In this document: positions 15,343 through 24,033 of the stretch, piece after piece
Numbering within the stretch: the first letter of the stretch is position 1
How the letters are laid out: each line of letters begins with the position of its first letter
Assembly (NCBI RefSeq): GCF_025790165.1
Contig: NZ_CP094970.1
Span: 3,906,001 to 3,970,000, forward strand
Source of the DNA: Solicola gregarius
Lineage (GTDB): Bacteria > Actinomycetota > Actinomycetes > Propionibacteriales > Nocardioidaceae
Direction: 5' to 3'
Length of the DNA stretch: 64,000 nucleotides
Translations under genes and position numbers: made by a program
The notes under the pieces: model-generated
What the model saw: only the letters and a program-made list of their open reading frames with translations
Told to the model about the DNA's origin: nothing
The model's database searches: none

Positions 15343-16809
15343 ATGGCAATGACAGAGGCAGGGACAGACCCGAGGATGACGACCGCGCAGCGGTGGGTAC
15401 TCGGCATCACGGCGGTGGCGTCGTTCATGGTCGTCCTCGACGTCATGGTCGTGATGACCGCATTGGACGCGATCCGGACGGACCTCGGCGCATCGCTGGA
15501 GGATCTCGAGTGGACGGTCACCGCGTACACGCTGACGTTCGCCGTCCTGCTGATGCCGGCGGCGGCGTTGGGTGAGCGGTTCGGCCGGCGGCGAGTCCTG
15601 ATCGTCGGGTTGTCCGTGTTCAGCCTCGCGTCGGCGGCCTGTGCGCTCGCTCCCGGCGTAGGCTGGCTCGTCGCCGCCCGGGTGGTGCAGGGCGTCGGCG
15701 CGGCCGGCGTGACCCCGGTGGCACTGGCGGTGTTGAGTGCGGCGTTCACCCCGCAGCGGCGAGGGGCCGCGCTGGGCCTGTTCGCCGGCGTGACCGGACT
15801 TGCGACCCTTGGCGGCCCCGTCGTCGGCGGAGTCGTCGTCGAGGCCGCATCGTGGCAGTGGATCTTCTGGCTCAACCTGCCGATCGGCGCTGTACTGGTG
15901 CCGCTGGCGTGGCGCCGCATCGACGAGGCGTACGGGACGACCCGCCGGCTGGACGTCGTCGGCATGGTCCTGATAGCCGTCGGCTGCTTCGGTGTCGTGT
16001 GGGCGCTGGTGCGCGGAAACGCCGCCGGGTGGGACAGCCCGGAGGTGCTCGGCGCGCTCGCCGTAGGCATCGTCGCGGTCGCCGCGTTCGTACGCTGGGA
16101 GCTGCGGAGTCCCCAGCCGATGCTGCCGATGCCCTTCTTCGCGCGCCGCGGTTTCGCGGCGGGCAACGCTGCGACGTTCCTGATGTTCGCTGCGATGTTC
16201 GGCGCAGTGTTCTTCCTCGCCCAGTTCTTTCAAGCCGCACAGGGAACCGGACCGCTCGGCGCGGGTCTGAGGCTGGCGCCGCTGACCGTGACCCTGTCGG
16301 TGGTGGCTCCGCTCGTCGGGCCACAGATCGGCCGCATCGGTGAGCGGTCGTTCGTGACGACCGGCATGGCGGCACTGGCCGTCGGGTTCGGCTGGCTCGG
16401 CATCGTCGCGACGCGCGACGCGGCGTACGTCACCCTGGTCGTCCCGCTTGTCGTCGCGGGCGTCGGCGCGTCGATGGTGATCCCGGCGGCGCAGAGCGCA
16501 GTACTCGGTGCCGTTCCGGCGTCGGGCACGGGGGCGGCCTCGGGAACGTTCAACATGCTGCGTCAGCTCGGGGGAGCATTCGGTATCGCGGTGACGGCGG
16601 CGGTCTTCGCCGGCTACGGCGGTTACGGGTCCGCCGTGGCGTACGGCGACGGGTTCGGTCCGGCGCTCGCAACGGTCGCCGGCATGGCGCTACTCGGGGC
16701 ATTCGCCGCCGGCGCACTTCCGTCGCGCGATCGCAGGGACGGCGAGGACTACATCCAGCCGCCGAATCCGACGCCTGTGCAGGCAACCTCGGACGGGGCC
16801 GGACGATGA
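15343..16809 (+). CDS. DHA2-family MFS transporter (first of a coupled pair)
   Basis: The 488-residue protein has about 14 hydrophobic segments. DHA2 hallmarks are the N-terminal LDVMVVMTALDAIRTDLGAS, motif A GERFGRRRVLIVG, and the motif C-like stretch GLFAGVTGLATLGGPVVGGVVVE followed by SWQWIFWLNLPIG. It is probably a proton-driven exporter. ATG 15343 has GGAG 8 bases upstream; a second in-frame ATG lies two codons later. The stop overlaps the start of the next, paralogous transporter (ATGA). The divergent SnoaL-type sigma factor may control both. Confidence 0.82.
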   Translation: MAMTEAGTDPRMTTAQRWVLGITAVASFMVVLDVMVVMTALDAIRTDLGASLEDLEWTVTAYTLTFAVLLMPAAALGERFGRRRVLIVGLSVFSLASAACALAPGVGWLVAARVVQGVGAAGVTPVALAVLSAAFTPQRRGAALGLFAGVTGLATLGGPVVGGVVVEAASWQWIFWLNLPIGAVLVPLAWRRIDEAYGTTRRLDVVGMVLIAVGCFGVVWALVRGNAAGWDSPEVLGALAVGIVAVAAFVRWELRSPQPMLPMPFFARRGFAAGNAATFLMFAAMFGAVFFLAQFFQAAQGTGPLGAGLRLAPLTVTLSVVAPLVGPQIGRIGERSFVTTGMAALAVGFGWLGIVATRDAAYVTLVVPLVVAGVGASMVIPAAQSAVLGAVPASGTGAASGTFNMLRQLGGAFGIAVTAAVFAGYGGYGSAVAYGDGFGPALATVAGMALLGAFAAGALPSRDRRDGEDYIQPPNPTPVQATSDGAGR

Positions 16810-18251
16810 CCGGCCGTGCGGAACCGAACGGTCCGCTTCGGGTCTGGACGCTCATCCTGGCCTCGATCGGGAGCTTCGTCGCGGCCCTCGACGTGGTCGT
16901 CGTCGCCACTGCGTTGCCAGCACTACGGGAGGATCTCGGCGCGAGCCTGTTCGATCTCGAGTGGACGATCAACGCGTACAACCTGGCCTTCGCCTGCCTG
17001 ATGCTGACGGGTGCGGCGATCGGTGACCGGATCGGTCGCCGGCGCACGTACGCCGCTGGGCTGCTGGTGTTCGCCGCGGCCTCCATCGGTGCGGCGTTGT
17101 CGCAGAGCGGCACCGAGCTCATCGTGGCACGGGTGATCCAAGGGGCCGGCGCGGCTGCCGTCCTGCCGCTGACCCTCGCCCTGATCAGCGATGCGTTTCC
17201 GTACGAGAAGCGCGGTGCGGCGATCGGGCTCTGGGGTGGGGTCACCGGCTTGGGTGTCTCCTCCGGTCCGGTGTTCGGCGGCGCGATCATCGAGGGCATC
17301 TCGTGGCAGTGGATCTTCTGGATCAACGTTCCGATCGGAGCGACCGTGGCGGTGCTGTCGCAGTGGAAGCTGCGGGAGAGCTATGGCCCGCGACCGCAGC
17401 TCGACCTGCCGGGACTCGGTCTGGTGGGTCTCGCGATGTTCGGTCTCACGTGGGCGCCGGTCCGCGCGCCGAGAATCGGCTGGGGCAGCGCCGAGGTGAT
17501 CGGCTCGCTCCTGCTCGGAGTGGCACTGGTCGTGGCGTTCCTGGCGTGGGAGCGGCGGGCGACGTACCCGATGGTCCCGCTGGCGTACTTCCGCTCCCGC
17601 GAGTTCACGACGGCGAACGGCGTGATCTTCTTCCAGTTCATGTCGCTCATCGGAGCGGTGTTCCTCCTGACCCAGCTGTTCCAGGTGGGCATGGGCTACG
17701 GCCCGTTCGACGCCGGACTGCGTACGTTGGCCTTCTTCGCCACACCGGTGGTCGCGGCTCCGATCGCCGGGCTGCTCGCCGACAGGTTCGGCAACAAGCC
17801 GTTCATGGTCATCGGGCTGTCGATGCAGGGTCTCGGGCTGCTCTGGCTCACCGCCCTGGTCGAGCCGGGAGTCGGCTACCCGACTCTCGTCGCACCGCTC
17901 GTCTTCGCCGGCGTCGGTACCGCGATGTGCTTCCCGACCGTCGCCAATGCCGTCACCAGCGCCGTTCCGGTCGCCGACACGGGCGTCGCCGCCGGCACCA
18001 ACAATGCTCTGCGCGAGGTAGGAGGCGTCTTCGGCGTCGCCGTCCTCGCCGCCGTGTTCGCCGACAACGGCGGCGGTTACGCCAGCGCGGCGAACTTCAT
18101 CGACGGCTTCCAACCGGCGATGTACATCGGTGCGGCAATGGCCGGTGTCGGCGTCGTCTGGGCGGCCCTGGCTCCGTCGAGCTCGGCTGCCGAAGCCGGG
18201 CGGCAAGCGCTGGCCCGCCGGGACGCGGGCCTGGTGGGTTCGCGACGATGA
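16806..18251 (+). CDS. DHA2-family MFS transporter (second of a coupled pair)
   Basis: The 481-residue protein is closely similar in layout to the preceding transporter. It shares LDVVVVATALPALREDLGAS, motif A GDRIGRRRTYAAG and SWQWIFWINVPIG, so the pair looks like a tandem duplication that has diverged. Its ATG overlaps the previous stop by four bases, implying coupled synthesis. MFS exporters normally work as monomers. Two coupled full-length copies could form a heteromer or simply widen substrate range; the sequence does not decide. It converges on the glycosyltransferase gene with only 6 bases between stops. Confidence 0.82.
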   Translation: MTGRAEPNGPLRVWTLILASIGSFVAALDVVVVATALPALREDLGASLFDLEWTINAYNLAFACLMLTGAAIGDRIGRRRTYAAGLLVFAAASIGAALSQSGTELIVARVIQGAGAAAVLPLTLALISDAFPYEKRGAAIGLWGGVTGLGVSSGPVFGGAIIEGISWQWIFWINVPIGATVAVLSQWKLRESYGPRPQLDLPGLGLVGLAMFGLTWAPVRAPRIGWGSAEVIGSLLLGVALVVAFLAWERRATYPMVPLAYFRSREFTTANGVIFFQFMSLIGAVFLLTQLFQVGMGYGPFDAGLRTLAFFATPVVAAPIAGLLADRFGNKPFMVIGLSMQGLGLLWLTALVEPGVGYPTLVAPLVFAGVGTAMCFPTVANAVTSAVPVADTGVAAGTNNALREVGGVFGVAVLAAVFADNGGGYASAANFIDGFQPAMYIGAAMAGVGVVWAALAPSSSAAEAGRQALARRDAGLVGSRR

Positions 18252-18257
18252 CTGCCG

Positions 18258-19169
18258 CTAAGCATTGACCGGTTCTTTCACGATGGGGCGGTCGGCTTGG
18301 GGGAGCCAGGTGTTGGTGACGTGGTCGATGACGTGGATGCCGGGGGGTGACTCGATCCGGACGACGGACTCGAGGCTGTCGGCGGGTTCGCCGCCCGCGA
18401 GGGCGTTGAAGACGGTCCATTCGCGGCGTTTGCGGAGGGTGCGGACGCTGGTGGCGAAGGCGTCGGGGTCGGTCCAGTGGGAGAACTCGTCGGAGTCGAG
18501 GTATTTGAGTTCGACGCAGAGGCCGCCGGGGAGGGTGAGTCGTTCGACGTGGTCGGGGAAGAGGCGTAGTTCCCATTCGAAGGCTTTGACGAAGGTGTAG
18601 TCGGGGCCCATCGGATAGATCCAGGGTTCGATGTTGCGGAGGCCGACGTCGAGGTACGCGACCCGGTCGCTCTCCACGAACAGCGGATGGCGCGGCATCG
18701 TCACCACCGTCTCGGTGTTGCCGAGCTGCCAGGACAGGTCGGCGAAGGTGGCGGCGCCCTCGCGGGTGAGGACCATGTCGCCGTCCCACTTCATCGAGTA
18801 CGTGGTGCGTACGTGGGCGAAGGACCAGTTGTAGAAGTAGGCGAGGTTGTGCAGGGAGCGTTCGGGGGTGGCGAGGTGTTCGGGCCCGCAGCGACTCACG
18901 GCGAACGGGTACTCCGTCACGGTGAGCCGTTCTGTCAGGCCACGCTCGGCCGCGGTACGTCGCGCCATCTCCGCAGTTCCGTCATCGGACTGGTTGTCGA
19001 CGACCACCACCTGCCGACATGCGTGCAGCAGCGGTGGTAGCACCCAGGGCATCGACCGAGCTTCGTTCTTCACCCGCAGCACCGCGGTCATACCGGTCTC
19101 GAGGTCGCCCCGCTCCCAGGCCCAGTCGACGTCGAAGTCGCCGCGGCCCTCGAGGTTGGTGAATCCCAT
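18258..19169 (-). CDS. Glycosyltransferase family 2-like protein
   Basis: The 303-residue protein starts MGFTNLEGRGDFD at ATG 19169 with GGAGG upstream. The GT-A-type donor-binding strand is MTAVLRVKNEARSMPWVLPP, then VVVVDNQSDDGTAEMAR, and a DxD-type metal motif lies in SMKWDGDMVLTREG. No membrane helix or signal peptide is visible, so it acts in the cytosol. The start shares one base with the stop of the upstream sulfotransferase (TGATG), so the two are coupled. The context (two sulfotransferases and another glycosyltransferase) points to a sulfated surface polysaccharide or glycolipid. Confidence 0.75.
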   Translation of the reverse strand: MGFTNLEGRGDFDVDWAWERGDLETGMTAVLRVKNEARSMPWVLPPLLHACRQVVVVDNQSDDGTAEMARRTAAERGLTERLTVTEYPFAVSRCGPEHLATPERSLHNLAYFYNWSFAHVRTTYSMKWDGDMVLTREGAATFADLSWQLGNTETVVTMPRHPLFVESDRVAYLDVGLRNIEPWIYPMGPDYTFVKAFEWELRLFPDHVERLTLPGGLCVELKYLDSDEFSHWTDPDAFATSVRTLRKRREWTVFNALAGGEPADSLESVVRIESPPGIHVIDHVTNTWLPQADRPIVKEPVNA

Positions 19170-20338
19170 CAGTCCTCCCGGTGTGACAGCATCCGCCGCG
19201 CGCCTCGTCGTACCGATGGCGGGATCTTCGCGCGCTGATCGTGCGGGATCCGATCGACCAGCCGCGCGAGGCGCCCGGCGTTGGGCGCGGCATCGTCCGC
19301 GGCAGGGTCGGTGGGCTCGGTCGGCCGGGGTGCGACGGCCGCGCGCCGCGCAGCGATCAGCGAGGAGTTCGCGACCGCCTCGGCCTCCTCGTAGTAGCGG
19401 GTGTACGCGTCGCGCAGCTCGTCGAGACCGGCGTACGCCTCCTCTGAATCGCCGTCGGGCTCGGCGAGGGTGCTGAGTCCCACCCACGTCGCGTCAGCGA
19501 GCTCGCGAAGCCGGTCCGGCACGTCGACGTCGTCCCAGGTGAGACGTACCCGGCGTAGGGACGGATCGACGAAGTTGTGCACCCGGCGCATGCCATCGGC
19601 GGATGCGGACTGCACCCGCTCGATCTCGAGCGCGTCGCCGGTGCGGACGAGCGACGTCGTCCAGTCGTCGAGCAGGTCGTGGTACCGGAGGAAGACCCGA
19701 TCCGATCCACGCGTCGCCCGCTCGGTGTGCAGCATCATGTTCACCCACGCGGCCGTACCGTGCGCGTTGCTGAGCCGGCCGTTGTAGTACTTCTGCTTGC
19801 TGCCCACGACCTCCGTCGGCGGGCGCAGCATCGTCGCGAAGCACGGCGTCGCACCCGCGCGGATCGCGGCGACCCGCCACAGGCCGAGGAACCACGCGAG
19901 CCGCGGATCCTTGAGTACCAGCTCGTCCTTCTCGGCGAACTGCTCGCTCAGCCATTCCGTCGCGCGCTGGCGCACGCCCTCGCGAGCCGTCGGCCGCCCG
20001 GCCTCGAACCACGCCCGTGGACGGGCATCCGACACCTGCACGTTGCTGCGCTTGAGGAGCTCGTCGTGGAAGTCGACCAGCCACTGCGGCTCGGCGAACC
20101 CGCGCGGGTTCGTCTCGTCCGGTACGACCTCGGGCTGCGGCACGTACAGGCCGAGCTCGCGCAGGATGCCCGCCAGCGTGCTCGTCCCGCTGCGACCCGA
20201 ACCGGCGACGAACACCACTCGGCGGCGGGACTGTGGTTCGGTGTTGTCTCCTTGCCGTTCGGCGTTCTCCGATTCGGCAACCTCGGCCACGAGGCTCGCG
20301 GACGAGTCCGCGGTCTCGCTAGACGTGGTGGACAGCAT
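19169..20338 (-). CDS. PAPS-dependent sulfotransferase family protein
   Basis: This 389-residue protein has a PAPS-binding loop, RRRVVFVAGSGRSGTSTLAGIL (about residues 38-59), the counterpart of the 5'-phosphosulfate-binding loop, and a downstream segment LVLKDPRLAWFLGLW. ATG 20338 (MLSTTSSETADSS) begins a low-complexity, charged N-terminus of about 35 residues. The start lies 20 bases inside the 3' end of the preceding sulfotransferase gene. The enzyme probably transfers sulfate to a carbohydrate or lipid head group made by the neighbouring glycosyltransferases. The C-terminal 60 residues are Ala/Arg-rich and likely disordered. Confidence 0.75.
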   Translation of the reverse strand: MLSTTSSETADSSASLVAEVAESENAERQGDNTEPQSRRRVVFVAGSGRSGTSTLAGILRELGLYVPQPEVVPDETNPRGFAEPQWLVDFHDELLKRSNVQVSDARPRAWFEAGRPTAREGVRQRATEWLSEQFAEKDELVLKDPRLAWFLGLWRVAAIRAGATPCFATMLRPPTEVVGSKQKYYNGRLSNAHGTAAWVNMMLHTERATRGSDRVFLRYHDLLDDWTTSLVRTGDALEIERVQSASADGMRRVHNFVDPSLRRVRLTWDDVDVPDRLRELADATWVGLSTLAEPDGDSEEAYAGLDELRDAYTRYYEEAEAVANSSLIAARRAAVAPRPTEPTDPAADDAAPNAGRLARLVDRIPHDQRAKIPPSVRRGARRMLSHRED

Positions 20339-21296
20339 GCGTACGCACGGCTCCTTCGTCGAGGGGGTGGGTTCTCGGGTCCGCCTTCTCCACAACAGGA
20401 TCCGGCGGTTGGGTACGTGGGGTGCGGGCACGTCGCGCGATCCGCAGCAGCGATGCGATGCGTTCGTGTCGTTCGATGTGTCCGCGGACCAGGGGCAGCA
20501 GCGGCTCGACCTGCGTCGACCACGCATCGAGCCCGTCCTGATCGATCGCGGGCGTGAGCGGTTGGTAGCCGAGCCGGGACAGGTCGTCGGCGTAGAGGTC
20601 GTTGACGATGCGCGCCGTCGCAGGGTCGTACAACGCGGGGGAGTACGGCAGCAGTGCGCTGTTCTCCCGCTCGACCCGTACCCGTGCGGCCGCCCGCCCG
20701 CCGATGTGCGCGCGGAGCTTCGCCACGGTCTCGTCTATGCGCTCGATGTGACCGACATGCGTGAGCGGCGGCGCGAGATCGAGGACGCGCGTCTGCGGCG
20801 CCCAGTGTGCGTCTCGTGGGCGTTCGTCGGACGGACGGTCGAGCGCGCGTACGAACGCGCGGAACGCGTCGACCAGATCGGCCGGATCGACCGGGCGCCG
20901 CGGAAACCAGTCGGCCGTGCCGTACGCCGCGACGTAGTCGGGCTCGCGCAGCAGCAGCTTCGACTGCCACGCCGACCACAGCCGCGGAGCCGGGTCGCGC
21001 ACGGTCGTGAACCGCAGCCACGAGTCGTCGCGGGCGATCGCATCGCGCTCGCCGGTGTCCAGCAGGCTCCACTTGAACTTGCCGCGCCAGCGTTCGAGGT
21101 CGTGGATCGTCATCGCCGGTGTCACCTGGCCGCTCACCGAGCGATGGAAGTGCTCCGGGCTCAGGCCCGCGACGCGCGACAGGGTCCACAGCATCGAGGT
21201 GCAGCCGCTCTTCGGCATCGGCACGTAAAGGATGCGTCGGCGAGGGAGCACGATCGTTCGTCGCTCGGCATGCACGAATTGCGCCTCGCTGGGCAT
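20319..21296 (-). CDS. Sulfotransferase family 2-type protein
   Basis: The 325-residue protein has the PAPS-binding segment RRILYVPMPKSGCTSMLWTL (residues about 20-39), of the kind found in carbohydrate sulfotransferases of the HNK-1 type. A second motif, FTTVRDPAPRLWSAWQSKLL, matches the 3'-phosphate-binding RDP element. ATG 21296 has GAGAGGA upstream. The reading frame overlaps the next sulfotransferase by 20 bases. There is no transmembrane anchor, unlike eukaryotic Golgi relatives. It heads a three-gene minus-strand operon (two sulfotransferases and a glycosyltransferase) and is divergent from the frameshifted glycosyltransferase. Confidence 0.75.
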   Translation of the reverse strand: MPSEAQFVHAERRTIVLPRRRILYVPMPKSGCTSMLWTLSRVAGLSPEHFHRSVSGQVTPAMTIHDLERWRGKFKWSLLDTGERDAIARDDSWLRFTTVRDPAPRLWSAWQSKLLLREPDYVAAYGTADWFPRRPVDPADLVDAFRAFVRALDRPSDERPRDAHWAPQTRVLDLAPPLTHVGHIERIDETVAKLRAHIGGRAAARVRVERENSALLPYSPALYDPATARIVNDLYADDLSRLGYQPLTPAIDQDGLDAWSTQVEPLLPLVRGHIERHERIASLLRIARRARTPRTQPPDPVVEKADPRTHPLDEGAVRTHAVHHV

Positions 21297-21498
21297 GCGT
21301 ACGTCCTCTCGCGGTCGGGCTCTTCTGGCGTGCTGTTTCGGGCAGGCCGCAGCCGCCGATGGATCGTACGCAGGCCGGAATGAACAGCGAGTGAAGCGAG
21401 GCGTACATCTGGGCGGCATCGACCGATCGAGGCGGAATCTCGTGTCACCATTCGGATGTCGGCACTCCGTCCGTCGACGAAGACCTACGGGATGGTCC

Positions 21499-23101
21499 AT
21501 GGTTGATGCGCTACCCGGCCCCGCGGGAACACCGCAGGTGCGCCGGCGTCCCCACCTGAGCGTCGTCGTACCCGCGTACAACGTCGAGCGATATCTCGCC
21601 GAGTGTCTCGACAGCATCCTCGCCCAGTCGTACGAGCCGCTCGACGTCGTGATCGTCGACGACGGCTCGACCGACGGGACGGCGACGATCGCCCGGACGT
21701 ACGCCGATACGTATCCGAACGTTCGGCTGGTGCCGACTCCGAACCACGGCCTCGGCGCCGCCCGCAACCGCGGCGTCGCCGAGTCCGCCGGCGAGCTCAT
21801 CGCGTTCGCCGACTCCGACGACACGGTCGTCGCGGGTGCGTACGACGAGCTCGTCGGTGCGCTCGAAGCGGTCGGGGTCCGACTTCGCGGTCGGGTCGAT
21901 GCGGCGGTACGACGGCCGCGCGTACGACGAACCGCGCTGGATGGCGCGGCTACACGAGCGGAACCGCCTCGGCCTGACGGTTGACGACCGCCCGGACATC
22001 CTGGGCGACGTGTTCGCCTGGAACAAGGTCTTCCGGCGCAGCTTCTGGGAGCGCGAGTCGCTCGCATTCCCGCAGGGCGTCCGATACGAGGATCAGGTGA
22101 CGCTCACCCATGCCTACCTGACGGCGCGGTCGTTCGACGTCGTGCGACCGGTCGTCTACAACTGGCGGATTCGCTCCGACGGCTCGGCGATCACCGATGG
22201 CCGTAACGATCTCGCCGACCTCGAGGACCGCGTCCGCACCAAGCGGACGGCACTGCAGACCGTTCGTGCGCTCGGCAGCCCGGCGGTGCAGGCAGCGTTC
22301 CGCGAGCGGGTACTCCCCGGCGACATGTGGCGCTACTTCGCGCACGTTCCCGGCTGCGGCGACGAGTACTGGGCGACGCTGCATTCGGCCGTCCGGGAGT
22401 TCTGGCGCGACGGCGCGCTCCGGCGCAGCCGGCTGACGCCCGCGAACCGGCTCGCCGGCTGGCTGGTCTGCCAGGGAAGGCGTCGCGACGCCGAGGCCGT
22501 GATGCGGTACGAGGCGGCGAAGGGGCCCGGCCTGGAGACGGTGGTGGCGAACGACGAGGTGCTCGCGGCGCTGCCGTACTGGGACGATCCGGAGGCGAGC
22601 ATCCCGCTCGATCTGTACCGACTACGACCGGACGAGCTCGGCTGGGAGTCCGAGCTGACCAGCGTGGTACTCGAGCGTGAGGCGCTCGTACTCCGGGGGC
22701 GGGCATGCTTGTCGGGTGCGCACTCCGGTGACGCGCTCGTACGCGTGGTGCTGACGGCGGGCGACGGCACGTCCGTGAAGTCCGCGCGCGCGTCGGCCGA
22801 CGGATTCGAGGCGCGGTTCGACCTGAGCGCCATGCTCGACGGTTGGCCTCCCGACGTACGCGATGCGCCGCGGGTGTGGCGGTCGAGCGTGCAGTGGGAG
22901 ACGCACGGCCTGCGCCATGCCGGTCCGTTCACCGACCTCGCGGATGCGATGTGCTCGGACGCCGATGGTGCCCGGTACGAGCCGCGCGCACTCGCCACGA
23001 CGACGATCGGCGGAGCACACGTCGACGTCGGGTTCGGCCGGTCGGGGCTGCGGGTCGTCGCGCATCCGCTCGGCCACGCGGCCGCCCTGCGTACCGCCTG
23101 A
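21499..23101 (+). pseudogene. Glycosyltransferase family 2 gene with a +1 frameshift
   Basis: The first frame (21499 to about 21877) encodes a classic GT2 N-terminus: HLSVVVPAYNVERYLAECLD, VVIVDDGSTDGTATIAR, NHGLGAARNRGVAESAG and FADSDDTV. The protein then continues in another frame (GSDFAVGSMRRYDGRAYDEP onward to 23101), with the expected catalytic-domain and long C-terminal region. Removing one G from the GGGG run at 21874-21877 joins the frames as EAVGSDFAVGS, giving about 533 residues. No other damage is seen, so this is a very recent mutation, a phase-variable switch or a base-calling error. It is divergent from the sulfotransferase operon. Confidence 0.8.
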
Positions 23102-23112
23102 CCCACCACAGC

Positions 23113-23925
23113 TCAGTGTTCGTCGGTCGGGGCGCCGAGGGCGATCGAGACCAGCCGCGCCGTATCGCGCGAGCGCTCACCGAGCTCCTTCGCGCGCTCG
23201 TCGCTCATCCGGACCTGGGGGACCGAGACTCCGAGTGAGCCGACAACGGAGCCGGTGTGGTCGAAGACCGGTGCCGCGACCGAGCGGATGCCGGGCGTAC
23301 GCTCCGACGACGAACCGGCCCATCCGCACTCGCGGGCAACGGCGAGCTCAGCGCGCAGCGCATCGGGGTCGGTGATCGTCGCCTCGGTGACCGCCTCGAT
23401 CGGTGCCTCGAGGCAGCGGTCCTGTGCGGCCGGCGGCAGGAACGCGAGGATCGCCTTCCCCGGCGCGCCGTGCACCAGCTCGATCGGCACGCCGATCTCG
23501 GTGTACGTACGCCGCAACTGCTGGTGACTCTCGACCTGGTCGACGACCACCCGTTGGTGGGTGCCGAGCAGCTCGTGCAACCCGACGGTCTCGTGCACCT
23601 CGTCGCGCAGCTCGGTCATGTACGGAAGGGCGGCGTCGCGCAATGCGGTCGGCAACGCGCCGCTGCGGGCGAGCTGCATCAGCATCGGGCCGAGCCCGAA
23701 GCGTCGGTCGGCGGTCTGGCGTACGAGATGGTTGTGCTGCATCGCGGTCAGCAGGCGGTGCACCGTGCTCGTCGAAAGCCCTGTCATGCGGGCGATCTCG
23801 CTTGTACCGAGCTCGGGGTGGCGCCCGTCGAAGCAGCGCAGCACGGTCGCCGCGCGGTCGATCGACTGCACTCCCGAGCGCGTCGCAGCCGCCGCTTCCC
23901 CCGATTCGTTCTTCCTCGTTGCCAT
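23113..23925 (-). CDS. IclR-family transcriptional regulator
   Basis: The 270-residue protein has an N-terminal winged helix (VQSIDRAATVLRCFDG, LGTSEIARMTGLSTSTVHRLLTAMQHNHLVRQ) and an IclR effector domain (HGAPGKAILAFLP, CGWAGSSSERTPGIRSVAAPVFDHTG, GSLGVSVP). It is divergent from the CoA-transferase operon. A near-perfect 16-bp inverted repeat immediately before that operon is its likely operator. The effector is probably a pathway acid or its CoA ester, as is common for IclR proteins. The neighbouring genes suggest a dicarboxylate or hydroxy-dicarboxylate. Confidence 0.88.
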   Translation of the reverse strand: MATRKNESGEAAAATRSGVQSIDRAATVLRCFDGRHPELGTSEIARMTGLSTSTVHRLLTAMQHNHLVRQTADRRFGLGPMLMQLARSGALPTALRDAALPYMTELRDEVHETVGLHELLGTHQRVVVDQVESHQQLRRTYTEIGVPIELVHGAPGKAILAFLPPAAQDRCLEAPIEAVTEATITDPDALRAELAVARECGWAGSSSERTPGIRSVAAPVFDHTGSVVGSLGVSVPQVRMSDERAKELGERSRDTARLVSIALGAPTDEH

Positions 23926-23984
23926 CGGCCCCTCCGTCGTGACGAGTCACGGTATCGCTCTTGACGTGACCCGGCTCACCTCAT

Positions 23985-24032
23985 TACTCTTCCCGCAATA
24001 CAGTAAGAGTATCCCATATTACGGGAAGAGTA
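23985..24032. promoter_or_regulatory. Putative IclR operator abutting the CoA-transferase start
   Basis: The arms at 23985-24000 (TACTCTTCCCGCAATA) and 24017-24032 are complementary at 15 of 16 positions. A third partial copy, TAAGAGTAT, lies in between. The right arm ends two bases before the ATG at 24034 and contains GGGAAGAG, the only visible ribosome binding site. Repressor binding here would cover promoter and start region together. Confidence 0.7.
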
Positions 24033-24033
24033 T

